Shown: positions 1-10,112, counted from the first letter of the stretch. The stretch: 64,000 nucleotides of DNA from Photobacterium profundum (GCF_003026285.1 NZ_PYOD01000010.1:1-64000), one strand, 5' to 3'. The notes: a model not told the origin generated them from the letters alone. Program-made: numbers and translations.

Positions 1-44
1 TGAAAATCCTCGTGTCGGTGGTTCGATTCCGCCTCGAGGCACCA
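1..44 (+). tRNA. tRNA-Phe (GAA), 3' part only
   Basis: The window opens inside the anticodon loop (TGAAAATCC, anticodon GAA). The variable loop, the T arm (GGTTCGATTCC), the 3' acceptor strand and an encoded CCA (42-44) follow. The 5' half lies outside the window, so this is a cut at the edge and not a pseudogene. The anticodon context matches bacterial tRNA-Phe. It is the first of three tRNA genes on this strand and is probably part of a longer tRNA operon. Confidence 0.9.
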
Positions 45-51
45 TTACAAT

Positions 52-127
52 TCCCTTTTAGTTCAGTTGGTAGAACGCCGGACTGTTAATCCGTATGTCG
101 CTGGTTCAAGTCCAGCAAAGGGAGCCA
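52..127 (+). tRNA. tRNA-Asn (GTT)
   Basis: A complete 76-nt cloverleaf. The acceptor TCCCTTT pairs with AAAGGGA, the anticodon loop contains CTGTTAATC (anticodon GTT), the T arm is GGTTCAAGTCC, and CCA is encoded at 125-127. It lies 7 nt after tRNA-Phe, so the two are almost certainly cotranscribed. Confidence 0.96.
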
Positions 128-173
128 AATAACTTTAAGTTGAGAAATCAGCTTATAGTACAAAATTTAGTGT

Positions 174-249
<76 letters not shown>

Positions 250-257
250 TCTTTTGG

Positions 258-289
258 AAAACCTCATCTTCGGATGAGGTTTTTTTTTG
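258..289 (+). terminator. Rho-independent terminator of the tRNA operon
   Basis: The stem AAACCTCATC / GATGAGGTTT is closed by a stable C(UUCG)G tetraloop and followed by a run of T. It starts 8 nt after the tRNA-Thr gene. Confidence 0.95.
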
Positions 290-542
290 TCTTTTTTGTC
301 AAAGGCATTTGACTTCACCAATAGCTACCCCTAACTCATTCACCCAAACTATCTATTGATAAGCCTAACAAAATGAAGAAAATACCGAATATACGTATAA
401 CTTCAGATATTAGTGTTAGACCATAATACGTATAATCAATACCAGTTAAACGGCTCACTGCATATATAGGTAAACCGCTCAGCAGTTTTGCACTTCAACT
501 GACGACGTCCCCACACATAACAAGCAAGGTTAATTCTCATAA
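290..542 (+). promoter_or_regulatory. AT-rich leader of the HD-GYP gene with short direct repeats
   Basis: No gene is visible here. The 10-mer ATACGTATAA occurs at 391-400 and again at 426-435, 35 bp apart, with a palindromic core ATACGTAT. A second imperfect pair, TAAACGGCTCA and TAAACCGCTCA, follows near 447 and 471. The repeats could be regulator sites for the downstream gene. That is inference from position only. Confidence 0.3.
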
Positions 543-1799
543 ATGGCCAGCATCAAAATATCGGTGGAACGACTAACCGAAGGCTTATATATAAAGTTGC
601 CACTGCAATGGGCTGATCACCCGTTTCTTCGAAATCATTTCAAAATTAAAGATCAGCAACAAATTCGCCTGATCCAAAAACTAGGCATTCAATTTGTTTA
701 CCTGCTGCCAGAAAAGAGTGATAACAACCCTCTTGCCCCCGAGACAACAGTAGATAACATTTCAGAACAAGAAGAGAAATTTCTCGATAAACAAGCAGAA
801 AAACTCTGGCAAGAAAAACAAGGACGAATAGAACGCCTTAGAAACTACAAACGTAAAATTCAACGTTGTGAAAAGAATTTTGATCGCTCCATGTCACAGC
901 TACGTTCCATTATGGGGAAAATTAAAAGCCGCCCATTAAATGCCATCACTGAAGCTAATTTTTTAGTTGAAAGCATGGTGGATACTTTAATGGAAGCAGA
1001 CAATGTCGCATTGCATTTAATGAATGATAAAAAAGATTCCGAAGATATCTACTTTCATTCTCTGAATGTTGCGGTACTGTCCATGCTGTTAGGTAAGTCT
1101 CACGGTATGTCTGCGGCAGAAATTAAAGTCATTGCGTTGGGCGCACTGTTTCACGATATGGGAAAGCTTAAAATCCCAACCGCGATCTTACGAAAAACAA
1201 CACCATTATCAGCCCCTGAAATCAACTATTTGAAACTGCACCCTAAATACAGTTTTGATTTAGCTAGCCTTGCTGATAACTTTCCTAAAGCCGCAATGCC
1301 TATTCTGCTTCAGCACCATGAAATGCTTGATGGTAGCGGTTATCCGAAACAGCTGAAAGCCGATGACATCGATTTATACGCTCAACTAGTCTCTGTCATT
1401 AACGCTTATGACAATCTGTGTCATCCCACGGATAAGAGCCAATCTCGCATTCCCTATAGCGCCCTGTCTTATTTATTCAAAAATAAAAAATCACAATATA
1501 ACAATGATTTTTTAGCGCTATTGGTCCGGATGATGGGGGTGTATCCTCCAGGTAGCGTCGTGCAACTCTCTAACCAACAATTAGGGTTAGTGGTTTCAGT
1601 TAATTCAGATCGCTTACTGTATCCAAATATTTTAATTTACGACCCTTCAGTTCCTCCCAATGAGGCACCTATTTTAGATCTGGAAGAAAGTGAATTAAAA
1701 ATCGAGCGAGCGATACCACCGAATAAGCTCCCTGAAAAGGTGCATGTTTACCTTAATCCTCGGGTACGTATTTCATATTACTTTGATCCTAATGATTAA
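543..1799 (+). CDS. HD-GYP domain cyclic-di-GMP phosphodiesterase with DUF3391 N-terminus
   Basis: This 418-residue cytosolic protein has no membrane segment. Residues 1 to about 140 resemble DUF3391 and include a charged helical stretch (70-115). Residues 165-330 form an HD-GYP domain. The metal and catalytic motifs are present: H172, the HD pair H204-D205 (LFHDMGKLKIP), H233, the HHE at 258-260 and the GYP at 266-268 (HHEMLDGSGYP). The family hydrolyses cyclic di-GMP, and the intact motifs predict activity, which would favour motility over biofilm. It is a single gene between a tRNA operon and a convergent mrcB. The ATG at 543 begins the DUF3391 homology. The physiological partner is not apparent from context. 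Confidence 0.9.
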   Translation: MASIKISVERLTEGLYIKLPLQWADHPFLRNHFKIKDQQQIRLIQKLGIQFVYLLPEKSDNNPLAPETTVDNISEQEEKFLDKQAEKLWQEKQGRIERLRNYKRKIQRCEKNFDRSMSQLRSIMGKIKSRPLNAITEANFLVESMVDTLMEADNVALHLMNDKKDSEDIYFHSLNVAVLSMLLGKSHGMSAAEIKVIALGALFHDMGKLKIPTAILRKTTPLSAPEINYLKLHPKYSFDLASLADNFPKAAMPILLQHHEMLDGSGYPKQLKADDIDLYAQLVSVINAYDNLCHPTDKSQSRIPYSALSYLFKNKKSQYNNDFLALLVRMMGVYPPGSVVQLSNQQLGLVVSVNSDRLLYPNILIYDPSVPPNEAPILDLEESELKIERAIPPNKLPEKVHVYLNPRVRISYYFDPND

Positions 1800-1840
1800 C
1801 GATAAACTCAACTTAGCTCAGGACGAGACATCAAGCATAA

Positions 1841-1868
1841 AAAAGCCCTTAACGTATAAGGGCTTTTA
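1841..1868. terminator. Bidirectional terminator between the HD-GYP gene and mrcB
   Basis: The inverted repeat AAAAGCCCTT / AAGGGCTTTT has an 8-nt loop, an A-run on one side and a T-run on the other. It sits between convergent genes and can serve both. Confidence 0.9.
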
Positions 1869-1896
1869 TTTTAGGCTGTAACTAGTAAGTAATCAC

Positions 1897-4371
1897 TTAC
1901 CAAGTAAACATCTCTTTTATCCACGCCTCAGGTTGATTACCCGTACATTGCGCTTTCAATTTGCCATCAGTATCCCATGCGGGTAAAGACTGCGTACCAC
2001 TACAATTAAAGCTCAACGTACCATTCGGCTGCCTATCATATTTCACCGTTGTGATCTTATTTGGCCAATCAAGTCGTAACACGGTAGGTTGACGACGTTG
2101 CAAGTAATTGGCATATAAACGTAACGCACCAGCAGAACCCGTAAGTTTTACTGGTTTATTGTCATCACGACCTATCCATACAGTGACGACTTCACGCCCG
2201 TCAGCACCGGCGTACCAGCTATCACGCGCTTTATCGGTTGTACCTGTTTTACCCGCTAATGCAGCCCAACCAAATGTCGGCTGCAAAAAACGCGCTGTAC
2301 CTTGGCTGACAACGTTTTTCATTCCATATGTTGTAAGCCATGCAGCTTGCTCTGGCACTGCTCTAGAGGCTTTAGGAACGCTTTGATAAAGCAGATTACC
2401 TTCGAGATCGACCACGGCACGTAACGCGGTCAGTTTGGACTTTCGCCCACCATTGGTAATCGTCTGGAACATCTGCGTTACTTCAAATGGGGTTAGCGTA
2501 AATGCGCCCAGTAAAATTGACGGTAGTTTAGGAACTTCATTTCGATCAACCCCTAGTTGCTCCATGGTATCAATCACCGCCCCTAAGCCAACTTGCATCC
2601 CTAGATTAACGGTCGGTACGTTCAGCGATTTTGCCAATGCATAATACAAAGGTACTTCTCCACGAAATTTACGGTCGTAATTTCGAGGCTTCCATTGCGT
2701 TCCTTTACTGCCTTTCAATGCGATAGGTTTGTCATCAATCGTTGTGGCCAACGTAAAGCGTTCAGGATGACGAAGCGCGGCCAAATAGACTGCAGGCTTA
2801 ACCAATGACCCTATTTGACGGCTCGCATCGAGGGCACGGTTAAAGCCCGCATAACCAGGACGACTTCCGCCAATCATGGCGCGAATTTCACCGGTTTGAC
2901 GATCAGCAGCCACTAAAGCCGTTTCAACAGACACCCCAGCTTTTTTATTCAGCTTCGGGATCATCTCTGCCACTGTATTTTCAGCTTCTTGTTGTGAGAG
3001 AGGATCTAACGTACTAAAAATACGTAAACCAGTACCAGGAGTGAACTTATCACCCACCTTTAGCTTCAGTTCACGCTGTAGTTGCTGGAAATAAGCAGGC
3101 TGACGGGTCGCAATCATTGGCTTCGACTGTACATCTAATCCGCGAGATGCCGCTTGTTCATATTGGCCACCATTTAAGATCCCGTTATCCATCATTAAAC
3201 GAAGCACGAGATCGCGACGTTGACGCGCTCGTTCAGGGTTACGCCACGGATTATAGTAAGACGGCCCTTTTACCGTACCCACCAGCATCGCTAGCTGATC
3301 AATCCGTAATTCTTGAATAGGTCGACCAAAATATAAACGAGCCCCAAGAGCAAAACCATGAACTTCTTTGGCCCCATCTTGCCCCAAATAGATCTCGTTC
3401 AAGTAAGCTTCTAAGACTTGATCTTTGCTATAGCGGTAATCAATGATCATCGCAATATATGCTTCTCGCACTTTACGCCACAGACTTCTTTCTCGGCTTA
3501 AAAATAAATTCTTCGCTAGCTGCTGAGTTAACGTACTACCGCCTTGTACTGTACGACCTGCTTTTATGTTCGCAAATAAAGCACGTGCAATCGCCAGAGG
3601 AGAAACACCATCATGATGGTAGAAATCCCGATCTTCAGTCACTAACAAGGCGTCGACCAATACCTCTGGAAACTGCTCTCTAGGCAAAAACATACGCTGC
3701 TCTGCTGTCGTTGAACCTAACATCCCCAACATTTTCGGTTCTAATCGAACATAACCCAACGGCTTTTTGGTACCGACTTGTTCTATGCTTTTTAATCCAC
3801 TCTTATCAAACGTCAACATCACATGACGCTGGCTTTCTGGACCCGTTTCAAAGTCAAATGAGCGCCGGAAAAACTCAATCCGAGTCGAAGATGATGAATA
3901 CTCCCCCACACGTTGAGGATTCCGTACCTTGTGATATTGCAACAAGTCCAGTTCACGGCGAACTTCTTGTAAGCTGATCGGCTGCCCAGGCTGCAGGGTT
4001 AATACACGCCCGTAAACCACGGCAGGCAAATTCCAGATCTGACCATCCATTCTATCTCGTACGATCGTATCGAGATAAATGCCGATCACTAACAACACCG
4101 CACATACCACTAAGCTGATCTTGAAACCAAGTAGCATCAACCAACGTAACCAACCAGATTTCTGAGGTTTTTTCTTTCGGGTACTTTTTTTACGTGTACC
4201 TGTTGATTTTTTAGGTGCTTTTTTAGCTGGTTCTTTTTTTACAGCCGTCTTTGTTGGAGACTTACGGCGAGGCGTTGCAGGCTTTTTAGGATCAAGCGTT
4301 TTGCTTTTAGTAACGTGTAACTTTGCTTGCTTACGCTCTGGAGCCAATGGGCTGTCAGACAAGATCGTCAT
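1897..4371 (-). CDS. mrcB: Penicillin-binding protein 1b, bifunctional transglycosylase/transpeptidase
   Basis: A class A PBP of 824 residues that polymerises lipid II and cross-links peptidoglycan at the inner-membrane surface. The cytoplasmic N-terminus (1-74) is very rich in Lys, Arg and Pro. A single membrane anchor lies at about 75-100, followed by the UB2H region (about 110-200). The GT51 glycosyltransferase shows the catalytic Glu in TEDRDFYHHDG (E246) and GGSTLTQQLAKN (277-288). The transpeptidase carries SLVK (S522, K525), SLN (582-584) and KTG (708-710). The UB2H domain in E. coli binds the activator LpoB. The gene is followed upstream by hrpB on the same strand, as in E. coli, with 146 bp between them. 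All catalytic motifs are intact. Confidence 0.97.
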   Translation of the reverse strand: MTILSDSPLAPERKQAKLHVTKSKTLDPKKPATPRRKSPTKTAVKKEPAKKAPKKSTGTRKKSTRKKKPQKSGWLRWLMLLGFKISLVVCAVLLVIGIYLDTIVRDRMDGQIWNLPAVVYGRVLTLQPGQPISLQEVRRELDLLQYHKVRNPQRVGEYSSSSTRIEFFRRSFDFETGPESQRHVMLTFDKSGLKSIEQVGTKKPLGYVRLEPKMLGMLGSTTAEQRMFLPREQFPEVLVDALLVTEDRDFYHHDGVSPLAIARALFANIKAGRTVQGGSTLTQQLAKNLFLSRERSLWRKVREAYIAMIIDYRYSKDQVLEAYLNEIYLGQDGAKEVHGFALGARLYFGRPIQELRIDQLAMLVGTVKGPSYYNPWRNPERARQRRDLVLRLMMDNGILNGGQYEQAASRGLDVQSKPMIATRQPAYFQQLQRELKLKVGDKFTPGTGLRIFSTLDPLSQQEAENTVAEMIPKLNKKAGVSVETALVAADRQTGEIRAMIGGSRPGYAGFNRALDASRQIGSLVKPAVYLAALRHPERFTLATTIDDKPIALKGSKGTQWKPRNYDRKFRGEVPLYYALAKSLNVPTVNLGMQVGLGAVIDTMEQLGVDRNEVPKLPSILLGAFTLTPFEVTQMFQTITNGGRKSKLTALRAVVDLEGNLLYQSVPKASRAVPEQAAWLTTYGMKNVVSQGTARFLQPTFGWAALAGKTGTTDKARDSWYAGADGREVVTVWIGRDDNKPVKLTGSAGALRLYANYLQRRQPTVLRLDWPNKITTVKYDRQPNGTLSFNCSGTQSLPAWDTDGKLKAQCTGNQPEAWIKEMFTW

Positions 4372-4517
4372 AATGCTTCAACTATGGTGGTTCCCAAAAT
4401 CATTGTTCTTTTATATGCAGCATAACGGTAATCGTTTTAAGCATCATAAAAGAACATTCTCATATTCTTTTTATTTAAAACTAAATGGTTAGTTCATTAT
4501 TTTGTTCAGGCGAATAG

Positions 4518-7028
4518 TCACATATACTTTTTAGTTCTACGGGTTGGTAAATGATTAGCCGGATCATCAGGCCAAACATGTTTCGGGTATCGTCCTTTCA
4601 TTTCTTTTTGTACATCACGATAAGAGCCTTGCCAAAATGCAGCTAAATCTTGCGTAATTTGTAACGGTCGTTGGGCTGGGGATAAGAGCTCCAACACTAA
4701 CGGTACGCGTCCATTCGCTATCTGAGGCGATGTTTTCTCACCAAACATCTCTTGCATCCGGACTGCTAATACTGGCTTATGTCCAACTTGATAACGAATA
4801 GGATAACGAGATCCTGTAGGTACTTGAAAATGTGTTGGAAGTACAACATCCAACATTTTCGCTTGTTCCCAGCCTAACCGTGCCTCAAGGGCTGCTTTTA
4901 AATCGAGTCGAGCAATAGATTTAAGCGTGGTCATTCCGGTCATAAAAGGTAACAACCATAGTTCAGCATCAGCCAATAAGGTCTGATCATCCATGGCCGG
5001 TAAATCCAAATCAGGTAACCACTCATGCGCACAACGTGCACGCGTCAACAAATTAGAGGTTTTCTCATTCCAAGGTAAAACAGATAACCCTTTACGTATA
5101 ATGGCATTTAATAACGCTTCACTCGCTTTAGCGGGATCTGGTGCATCCATCACACTGCGTTGTAAAATAATCTTACCGCAACACAAATGTTTTTCTGCGG
5201 TTAAGCGCCCTTTTTTATCATCCCAATCAAGCCATTCTTGCTCTGAAAATAAAGACGGCAATAGTTCTTGTAAGCGATGACTATCGGTTGCAACGCATGA
5301 AAAGACTCGACTATCACCTTGCCTTGTCTTCACAACATCAGCAACCACCAGCATGGCTTCATTTGCCATCGGCTCATCGGCTGGCAGCATTACCCCTTGC
5401 CCATTCGACAATTGATAGCGCCCATCGGTGCCTCTCGATAAAGCAATACGATCGGGATAACCTGCCGCCATTATCGGGGCTATCCATTCAGCAGATACCG
5501 ACAATGATAACGAAGCAGGTTGGCTTAGTTTGGCGAGGTGTTGCTTAGCACGCAATTGATACTGGCGAGCACGAGGTAATTTACCGCTTTCCAGTAAATT
5601 GAGTTGAAAATGCACATCAGGGCTGTTCATGCCACGCGGTGGATCTTCCAATAAAGCCACCAGTAGTGCTGCCGTTGTCACCGCCGAGGAGCGGCCCACC
5701 GTATGGTTTGAGTCAAACTGCTGCGCTGTAATCAACATAACAGCATGACGAGGGTCGGTCCCCATTGTCTGCGTTTGCTTACCCACTTCAGTTAACTGAA
5801 AGCGCTCATCCATAATACCAAGTTGTTGTAATAAGCGCCGCGATTGCAGCAAAGCTGGTTGTGGAGGCACATCAGACCAACGTAATTCACTGGCATCATT
5901 ACAGCCCCATTGGGCTAACTCCATCGCTAAAGAAGTCAGATCGGCCCGCAAAATTTCAGGCTGAGGTGTTATCGGTTGACGAGAAAGCTGCTCTTCGCTG
6001 TACAAACGCACACAAATACCCGGCTCTAAGCGCCCAGCTCGCCCCGAACGCTGTTCAGCTGATGATTGTGCAATGCGTACTTGCTCTAAGCGACTGATAC
6101 CTGTTTTAGGATCCCACAGTGCAATACGCTCTAAGCCACAATCAATCACCAATCGAATGCCTTCTATGGTCAGGCTCGTTTCGGCAATATTAGTTGCTAA
6201 CACCACTTTTCGTTTGCCTTTCGGTGCAGGCATAATCGCTTGTTGCTGCTGCTCATTGCTCAACAGTCCAAACAGCGGGCTGATCAACACATTATCTGCG
6301 ACCCGCTCTGTCAACATATCGGCCAAACGCTTTATTTCTCCCGCTCCCGGCAAGAAAATCAATATCGAACCAGGTTCTGTATCCAACAGCTGAAGCGTTT
6401 CCCGGCAGCAGCTCTCTAATAATTGATAGTGATCACTTACCGACTTATAACGGTATTCAACTGGAAAGCACCGTCCATTCGATTCAATATAGCCAGCATC
6501 AGGCAATAAACCTTTGAGCGCATCGGCATCTAAGGTTGCCGACATCACCAACAGCTTTAAATCATCACGTAAGGCTTCTTGTACTTCCAAGGCGAGTGCT
6601 AACGCCGTATCTGCATGAATGCTACGCTCATGAAATTCATCAAATATCAGTAAATCGATACCTTTTAATTCAGGATCTTGCTGCAGCATTCGCGTCATAA
6701 CCCCTTCGGTCACAATCTCTAGCTGCGTCGCTTTGCTTACCTTACTTTCACCACGAACGCGTAACCCAACCGTTTCACCTACGCGTTCACCCAGTTGTTT
6801 CGATAGATAATTAGCTATATTTCTCGCCGCTAAACGACGCGGTTCAAGCATAATAATTCGCCCAAAGAGAGCCCCACCCTGTATCGCCTTTGAGCGAGAC
6901 ACTAATAACTCAAGGGGTAAGCGAGTTGATTTACCAGCCCCAGGCGGCGCTTTTAGGATCAGTTGAGGACTGCTCGCTAATGTCGTCAGTAAATCAGGTA
7001 AAACAGTATCGATAGGCAATTGCGACAA
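4518..7028 (-). CDS. hrpB: ATP-dependent helicase HrpB
   Basis: A DEAH/DExH-box RNA helicase-like protein of 836 residues. Walker A is GAGKST (30-35) and the DExH motif is DEFH (130-133). The SAT motif (VMSATLDAD) and motif VI (QRSGRAGRLEPG) follow, then the HA2 and the HrpB-specific C-terminal region. The cellular function of HrpB is poorly known even in E. coli, where it is about 809 residues and also sits next to mrcB. It is divergent from thpR with about 60 bp between the start codons. The call is firm at family level; substrates are unknown. Confidence 0.95.
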   Translation of the reverse strand: MSQLPIDTVLPDLLTTLASSPQLILKAPPGAGKSTRLPLELLVSRSKAIQGGALFGRIIMLEPRRLAARNIANYLSKQLGERVGETVGLRVRGESKVSKATQLEIVTEGVMTRMLQQDPELKGIDLLIFDEFHERSIHADTALALALEVQEALRDDLKLLVMSATLDADALKGLLPDAGYIESNGRCFPVEYRYKSVSDHYQLLESCCRETLQLLDTEPGSILIFLPGAGEIKRLADMLTERVADNVLISPLFGLLSNEQQQQAIMPAPKGKRKVVLATNIAETSLTIEGIRLVIDCGLERIALWDPKTGISRLEQVRIAQSSAEQRSGRAGRLEPGICVRLYSEEQLSRQPITPQPEILRADLTSLAMELAQWGCNDASELRWSDVPPQPALLQSRRLLQQLGIMDERFQLTEVGKQTQTMGTDPRHAVMLITAQQFDSNHTVGRSSAVTTAALLVALLEDPPRGMNSPDVHFQLNLLESGKLPRARQYQLRAKQHLAKLSQPASLSLSVSAEWIAPIMAAGYPDRIALSRGTDGRYQLSNGQGVMLPADEPMANEAMLVVADVVKTRQGDSRVFSCVATDSHRLQELLPSLFSEQEWLDWDDKKGRLTAEKHLCCGKIILQRSVMDAPDPAKASEALLNAIIRKGLSVLPWNEKTSNLLTRARCAHEWLPDLDLPAMDDQTLLADAELWLLPFMTGMTTLKSIARLDLKAALEARLGWEQAKMLDVVLPTHFQVPTGSRYPIRYQVGHKPVLAVRMQEMFGEKTSPQIANGRVPLVLELLSPAQRPLQITQDLAAFWQGSYRDVQKEMKGRYPKHVWPDDPANHLPTRRTKKYM

Positions 7029-7090
7029 GATGAAAACCTTATGTCATGATCTAATAGAGCAGGCAACATTGTACAAGAAAGTGAGGTCAA

Positions 7091-7726
7091 ATGAGTGACA
7101 TTACAGAAAAGCTCTTTTTCGCATTGGGGTTACCCCCTATAACTGATGAAAAAAATGACTGTAATCTAAAGTCCTATCAGCAACTATGTCAGCTTAAAAA
7201 TACGGTTGCAGCAGAAATGCAGGGTAAGCCTATTTTTAACAATAACTTACATATTACCTTGGTATTTCTGGGTGCTGTCAAACAACAACAAAAACAGCGA
7301 TTAATCACCAATGTGAATCAACTTATTGCACCTCAAGCATTTTCAGTATCATGCTCAGAATTGCACTATTGGCCACGTAGCCAAGTAATTTGGCTTGATT
7401 GCCATGCCTACCATCCAGTGCATCAACAACGCCACCAGCAGCCATCAACGTCACTCCAGACGCTAGTCTGTTTACTTCAACAAGCCGCTATCCATGTAAC
7501 GAGTGATGCTGTTAGTAACCAAGCATCGGGGTATATCCCCCACATAACACTCTGTAAAAAGGTAACGTCACGCCCACACCTATCACCGTTACCCCAACAA
7601 TTAGACTTTCACTTTCAACACTTTGGTCTGTATATTTCAGAGACTATCAAAACAGCTCATGGTAGCGGCGTTCAATACCGTTGCCTGCAACAATGGTCGT
7701 TAGCTGCTGCTCATATTAACAACTGA
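7091..7726 (+). CDS. thpR: RNA 2',3'-cyclic phosphodiesterase (2H family, LigT/ThpR)
   Basis: This 211-residue member of the 2H phosphoesterase superfamily has both H-x-T motifs, HIT at 54-56 (NNLHITLVFLG) and HIT at 151-153 (GYIPHITL). Family members hydrolyse 2',3'-cyclic phosphate ends on RNA and can join or split 2'-5' linkages of tRNA halves. It is somewhat longer than E. coli ThpR because of Gln/His-rich insertions in the middle (around 105-125). It is followed 39 nt later by sfsA on the same strand, the order seen in E. coli (thpR-sfsA-dksA). Confidence 0.9.
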   Translation: MSDITEKLFFALGLPPITDEKNDCNLKSYQQLCQLKNTVAAEMQGKPIFNNNLHITLVFLGAVKQQQKQRLITNVNQLIAPQAFSVSCSELHYWPRSQVIWLDCHAYHPVHQQRHQQPSTSLQTLVCLLQQAAIHVTSDAVSNQASGYIPHITLCKKVTSRPHLSPLPQQLDFHFQHFGLYISETIKTAHGSGVQYRCLQQWSLAAAHINN

Positions 7727-7765
7727 TCATGTTAATAACCCAATACCGCCTAGGAACCTATAACC

Positions 7766-8470
7766 ATGAAGTTCGATCCCCCTCTTCAATCTGCCACATT
7801 AATAAAGCGCTATAAACGCTTCCTTACTGATATTGAATTACCCGATGGCGAAATACGCACTATTCATTGTGCCAATACAGGAGCGATGACTGGTTGTGCT
7901 GAACCCGGAAATACCGTTTGGTTCTCAACATCAGAAAATAAAAAGCGTAAATATCCTAATAGCTGGGAGCTTGCAGAAACGGCAAATGGACATTGGATTT
8001 GTGTTAATACAGCACAAGCTAACCGACTGGTTGTAGAGGCAATTAACGCTGGTACCATCACAGAATTACAAGGCTATTCGTCACTTAGAACCGAAGTTAA
8101 GTATGGTAGTGAAAACAGCAGGATAGATATCCTATTAGAAGATAAAAATAAACCTGTCTGCTATATTGAGGTGAAAAGCGTAACATTATTGGATAATGGT
8201 CAAGGTTTTTTCCCTGATGCGGTAACAACTCGAGGGCAAAAACACTTAAGGGAATTGATCGAAGTGGCTCAAAATGGGCAAAGATCAGTACTTTTTTTCG
8301 CTATTTTGCATTCAGGCATTGAAAATGTGTCTGCGGCACACCACATAGACCCAGACTATTATCGTTTAATTAAACAAGCAGAACAGGCTGGCGTTGAAAT
8401 CATCTGTTATAAAGCGATTTTAAATAAAGATGAGATCAAATTAAACCACTGTATAAATTTCAATCAATAA
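7766..8470 (+). CDS. sfsA: DNA/RNA nuclease SfsA
   Basis: A full-length 234-residue protein. The N-terminal OB-like part contains CANTGAMTG, a strongly conserved family motif. The C-terminal PD-(D/E)xK nuclease core shows SRIDILL and, one strand later, [10 protein letters not shown], giving the D...E-x-K metal site. SfsA was first named as a sugar fermentation stimulation protein and was later shown to have nuclease activity. It is the second gene of thpR-sfsA; dksA follows after 136 bp and probably has its own promoter. Confidence 0.95.
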   Translation: MKFDPPLQSATLIKRYKRFLTDIELPDGEIRTIHCANTGAMTGCAEPGNTVWFSTSENKKRKYPNSWELAETANGHWICVNTAQANRLVVEAINAGTITELQGYSSLRTEVKYGSENSRIDILLEDKNKPVCYIEVKSVTLLDNGQGFFPDAVTTRGQKHLRELIEVAQNGQRSVLFFAILHSGIENVSAAHHIDPDYYRLIKQAEQAGVEIICYKAILNKDEIKLNHCINFNQ

Positions 8471-8606
8471 TGTTGAAAAAGTGATGCTTTCTTCACATTG
8501 GTATAAAATTGAACACATACAGTAATTGCTACCAATACGCCTTTCTGCTATAGATAGCGCCCAAAATTAACCAGTGACGGTTATTAGGTATATTAGGAGA
8601 TGCTAT

Positions 8607-9056
8607 ATGCCAGAGATCAAGCTTAAAAAATCACTTGGCATCCTGGCTATTGCTGGGTTAGAGCCATACCAAGAAAAAGTCGGCGAAGAATACATGGGAG
8701 AGGAGCAACTTGCGCACTTTCATCAAATTCTCGACGCATGGCGTAACCAGCTTCGTGAAGAAGTTGATCGTACTGTAAACCACATGCAGGACGAAGCAGC
8801 CAACTTCCCGGATCCAGTAGACCGCGCAGCTCAAGAAGAAGAGTTCAGCTTGGAACTACGTAATCGTGACCGTGAACGTAAGCTGATTAAAAAAATTGAA
8901 AAGACACTTCAACGTATTGAAGATGATGATTTCGGTTTCTGTGATTCCTGTGGCGTTGAGATCGGTATCCGCCGTCTTGAAGCACGCCCAACTGCCGATC
9001 TATGTATTGACTGTAAAACACTTGCAGAAATTAAAGAAAAGCAGATGGCAGGCTAA
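8607..9056 (+). CDS. dksA: RNA polymerase-binding transcription factor DksA
   Basis: A 149-residue cofactor that works with ppGpp in the RNA polymerase secondary channel to repress rRNA promoters and activate amino-acid promoters. The sequence is close to E. coli DksA throughout. The coiled-coil tip carries the two acidic residues D69 and D72 (PDPVD), and a zinc finger is formed by C112, C115, C133 and C136. The open frame extends 11 codons further upstream, but the ATG at 8607 is preceded by AGGAGA (8595-8600) with 6 nt spacing and matches the family N-terminus, so I use it. A terminator follows at 9091. Confidence 0.97.
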   Translation: MPEIKLKKSLGILAIAGLEPYQEKVGEEYMGEEQLAHFHQILDAWRNQLREEVDRTVNHMQDEAANFPDPVDRAAQEEEFSLELRNRDRERKLIKKIEKTLQRIEDDDFGFCDSCGVEIGIRRLEARPTADLCIDCKTLAEIKEKQMAG

Positions 9057-9090
9057 TACCCTCAAAGGTATTGAACAGCAACTGATTGAA

Positions 9091-9116
9091 AGAGGGAGCA
9101 GATGCTCCCTCTTTTC
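9091..9116 (+). terminator. Terminator after dksA
   Basis: The near-perfect inverted repeat AGAGGGAGCA / TGCTCCCTCT is followed by TTTTCTTT. It lies 35 nt past the dksA stop, so gluQRS is expected to have its own promoter. Confidence 0.9.
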
Positions 9117-9221
9117 TTTACGATCATTTTATAACGTACATCAATCATATTAAGAATATTGAAAACATTTACTTAATATAATTGGGACTTTTCTAACCAC
9201 TATCTCTGTTTTAATGTGTTT

Positions 9222-10112
9222 ATGACCACTGATACTCACTATGTCGGACGCTTCGCCCCTTCCCCCTCAGGCCCACTTCATTTTGGCTCGCTGATTGCAG
9301 CTTTAGGCAGCTACCTACAAGCGCGTTCACAACATGGAAAATGGCTTGTTCGTATCGAAGATCTTGATCCTCCACGCGAAATAGCGGGAGCAGCTGATAA
9401 TATTCTACGTACATTAGAGGCATACGGGTTAACATGGGATGGCAGTGTGATGTATCAAAGTCAACGTCATGGTGCTTATCAAGCTCAAATCGATCAATGG
9501 TTACATGATGGCGATGCGTATTACTGTCAATGTACTCGAAAACAAATTAAAACAGCGGGTGGCTTTTATCCCGGAACTTGTCGCCACCTTCATCGCTCAG
9601 CAGAAAATAGTGCCGTTCGACTTAATGTTGACACACCCATTACATATTTTGTTGATAGATTGCATGGTCGAATAGACATTCCGGCGACATTAGCACAAGA
9701 AGATTTCATCATTCGCCGTCGTGATGGGCTGTATGCCTATAACCTCGCAGTGGTACTTGATGACATTGAACAAAACATAACAGAGATTGTTCGTGGTGCA
9801 GATCTCATTGAACCAACGGGACGGCAGATTGGCCTATATCGCCAATTACAGCACCCTGAAGTGAGTTATTTGCATTTACCATTAGCAGTCACCGATAACG
9901 GTAATAAGTTATCAAAACAAAATCATGCGCCAGCTATTGATAAAAGTAACCCTGTTCCAGCACTAATTGCAGCGATGTCTTTCCTTGGTATGGCACCACC
10001 AGCTGCACTTATCAAAGAAGAGCTGAAAGACGTTTTGCAATGGGGAATTCACGCTTGGTGTATCGATAATCTGCCAAAAACGACAGAAATTATCCTAACC
10101 AAGACACATTAA
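9222..10112 (+). CDS. gluQ: Glutamyl-Q tRNA(Asp) synthetase
   Basis: A 296-residue paralogue of the GluRS catalytic domain that lacks the anticodon-binding domain. It attaches glutamate to the queuosine base of tRNA(Asp). RFAPSPSGPLHFGSL carries the HIGH-type motif and KLSKQN is the KMSKS-type motif. The Cys/Tyr/Cys zinc site is visible (YYCQCTRKQI ... YPGTCRH). A GTG at 9216 is in frame two codons earlier, but the ATG at 9222 gives MTTDTHYVGRF, which aligns with E. coli MTDTQYIGRF. No good ribosome-binding sequence is seen before either. The gene lies between dksA and pcnB, as in E. coli. Confidence 0.93.
   Translation: MTTDTHYVGRFAPSPSGPLHFGSLIAALGSYLQARSQHGKWLVRIEDLDPPREIAGAADNILRTLEAYGLTWDGSVMYQSQRHGAYQAQIDQWLHDGDAYYCQCTRKQIKTAGGFYPGTCRHLHRSAENSAVRLNVDTPITYFVDRLHGRIDIPATLAQEDFIIRRRDGLYAYNLAVVLDDIEQNITEIVRGADLIEPTGRQIGLYRQLQHPEVSYLHLPLAVTDNGNKLSKQNHAPAIDKSNPVPALIAAMSFLGMAPPAALIKEELKDVLQWGIHAWCIDNLPKTTEIILTKTH

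Noticed and set aside
1..44. tRNA-Phe pseudogene
   Set aside because: The 5' part is simply outside the window; what is present is intact.
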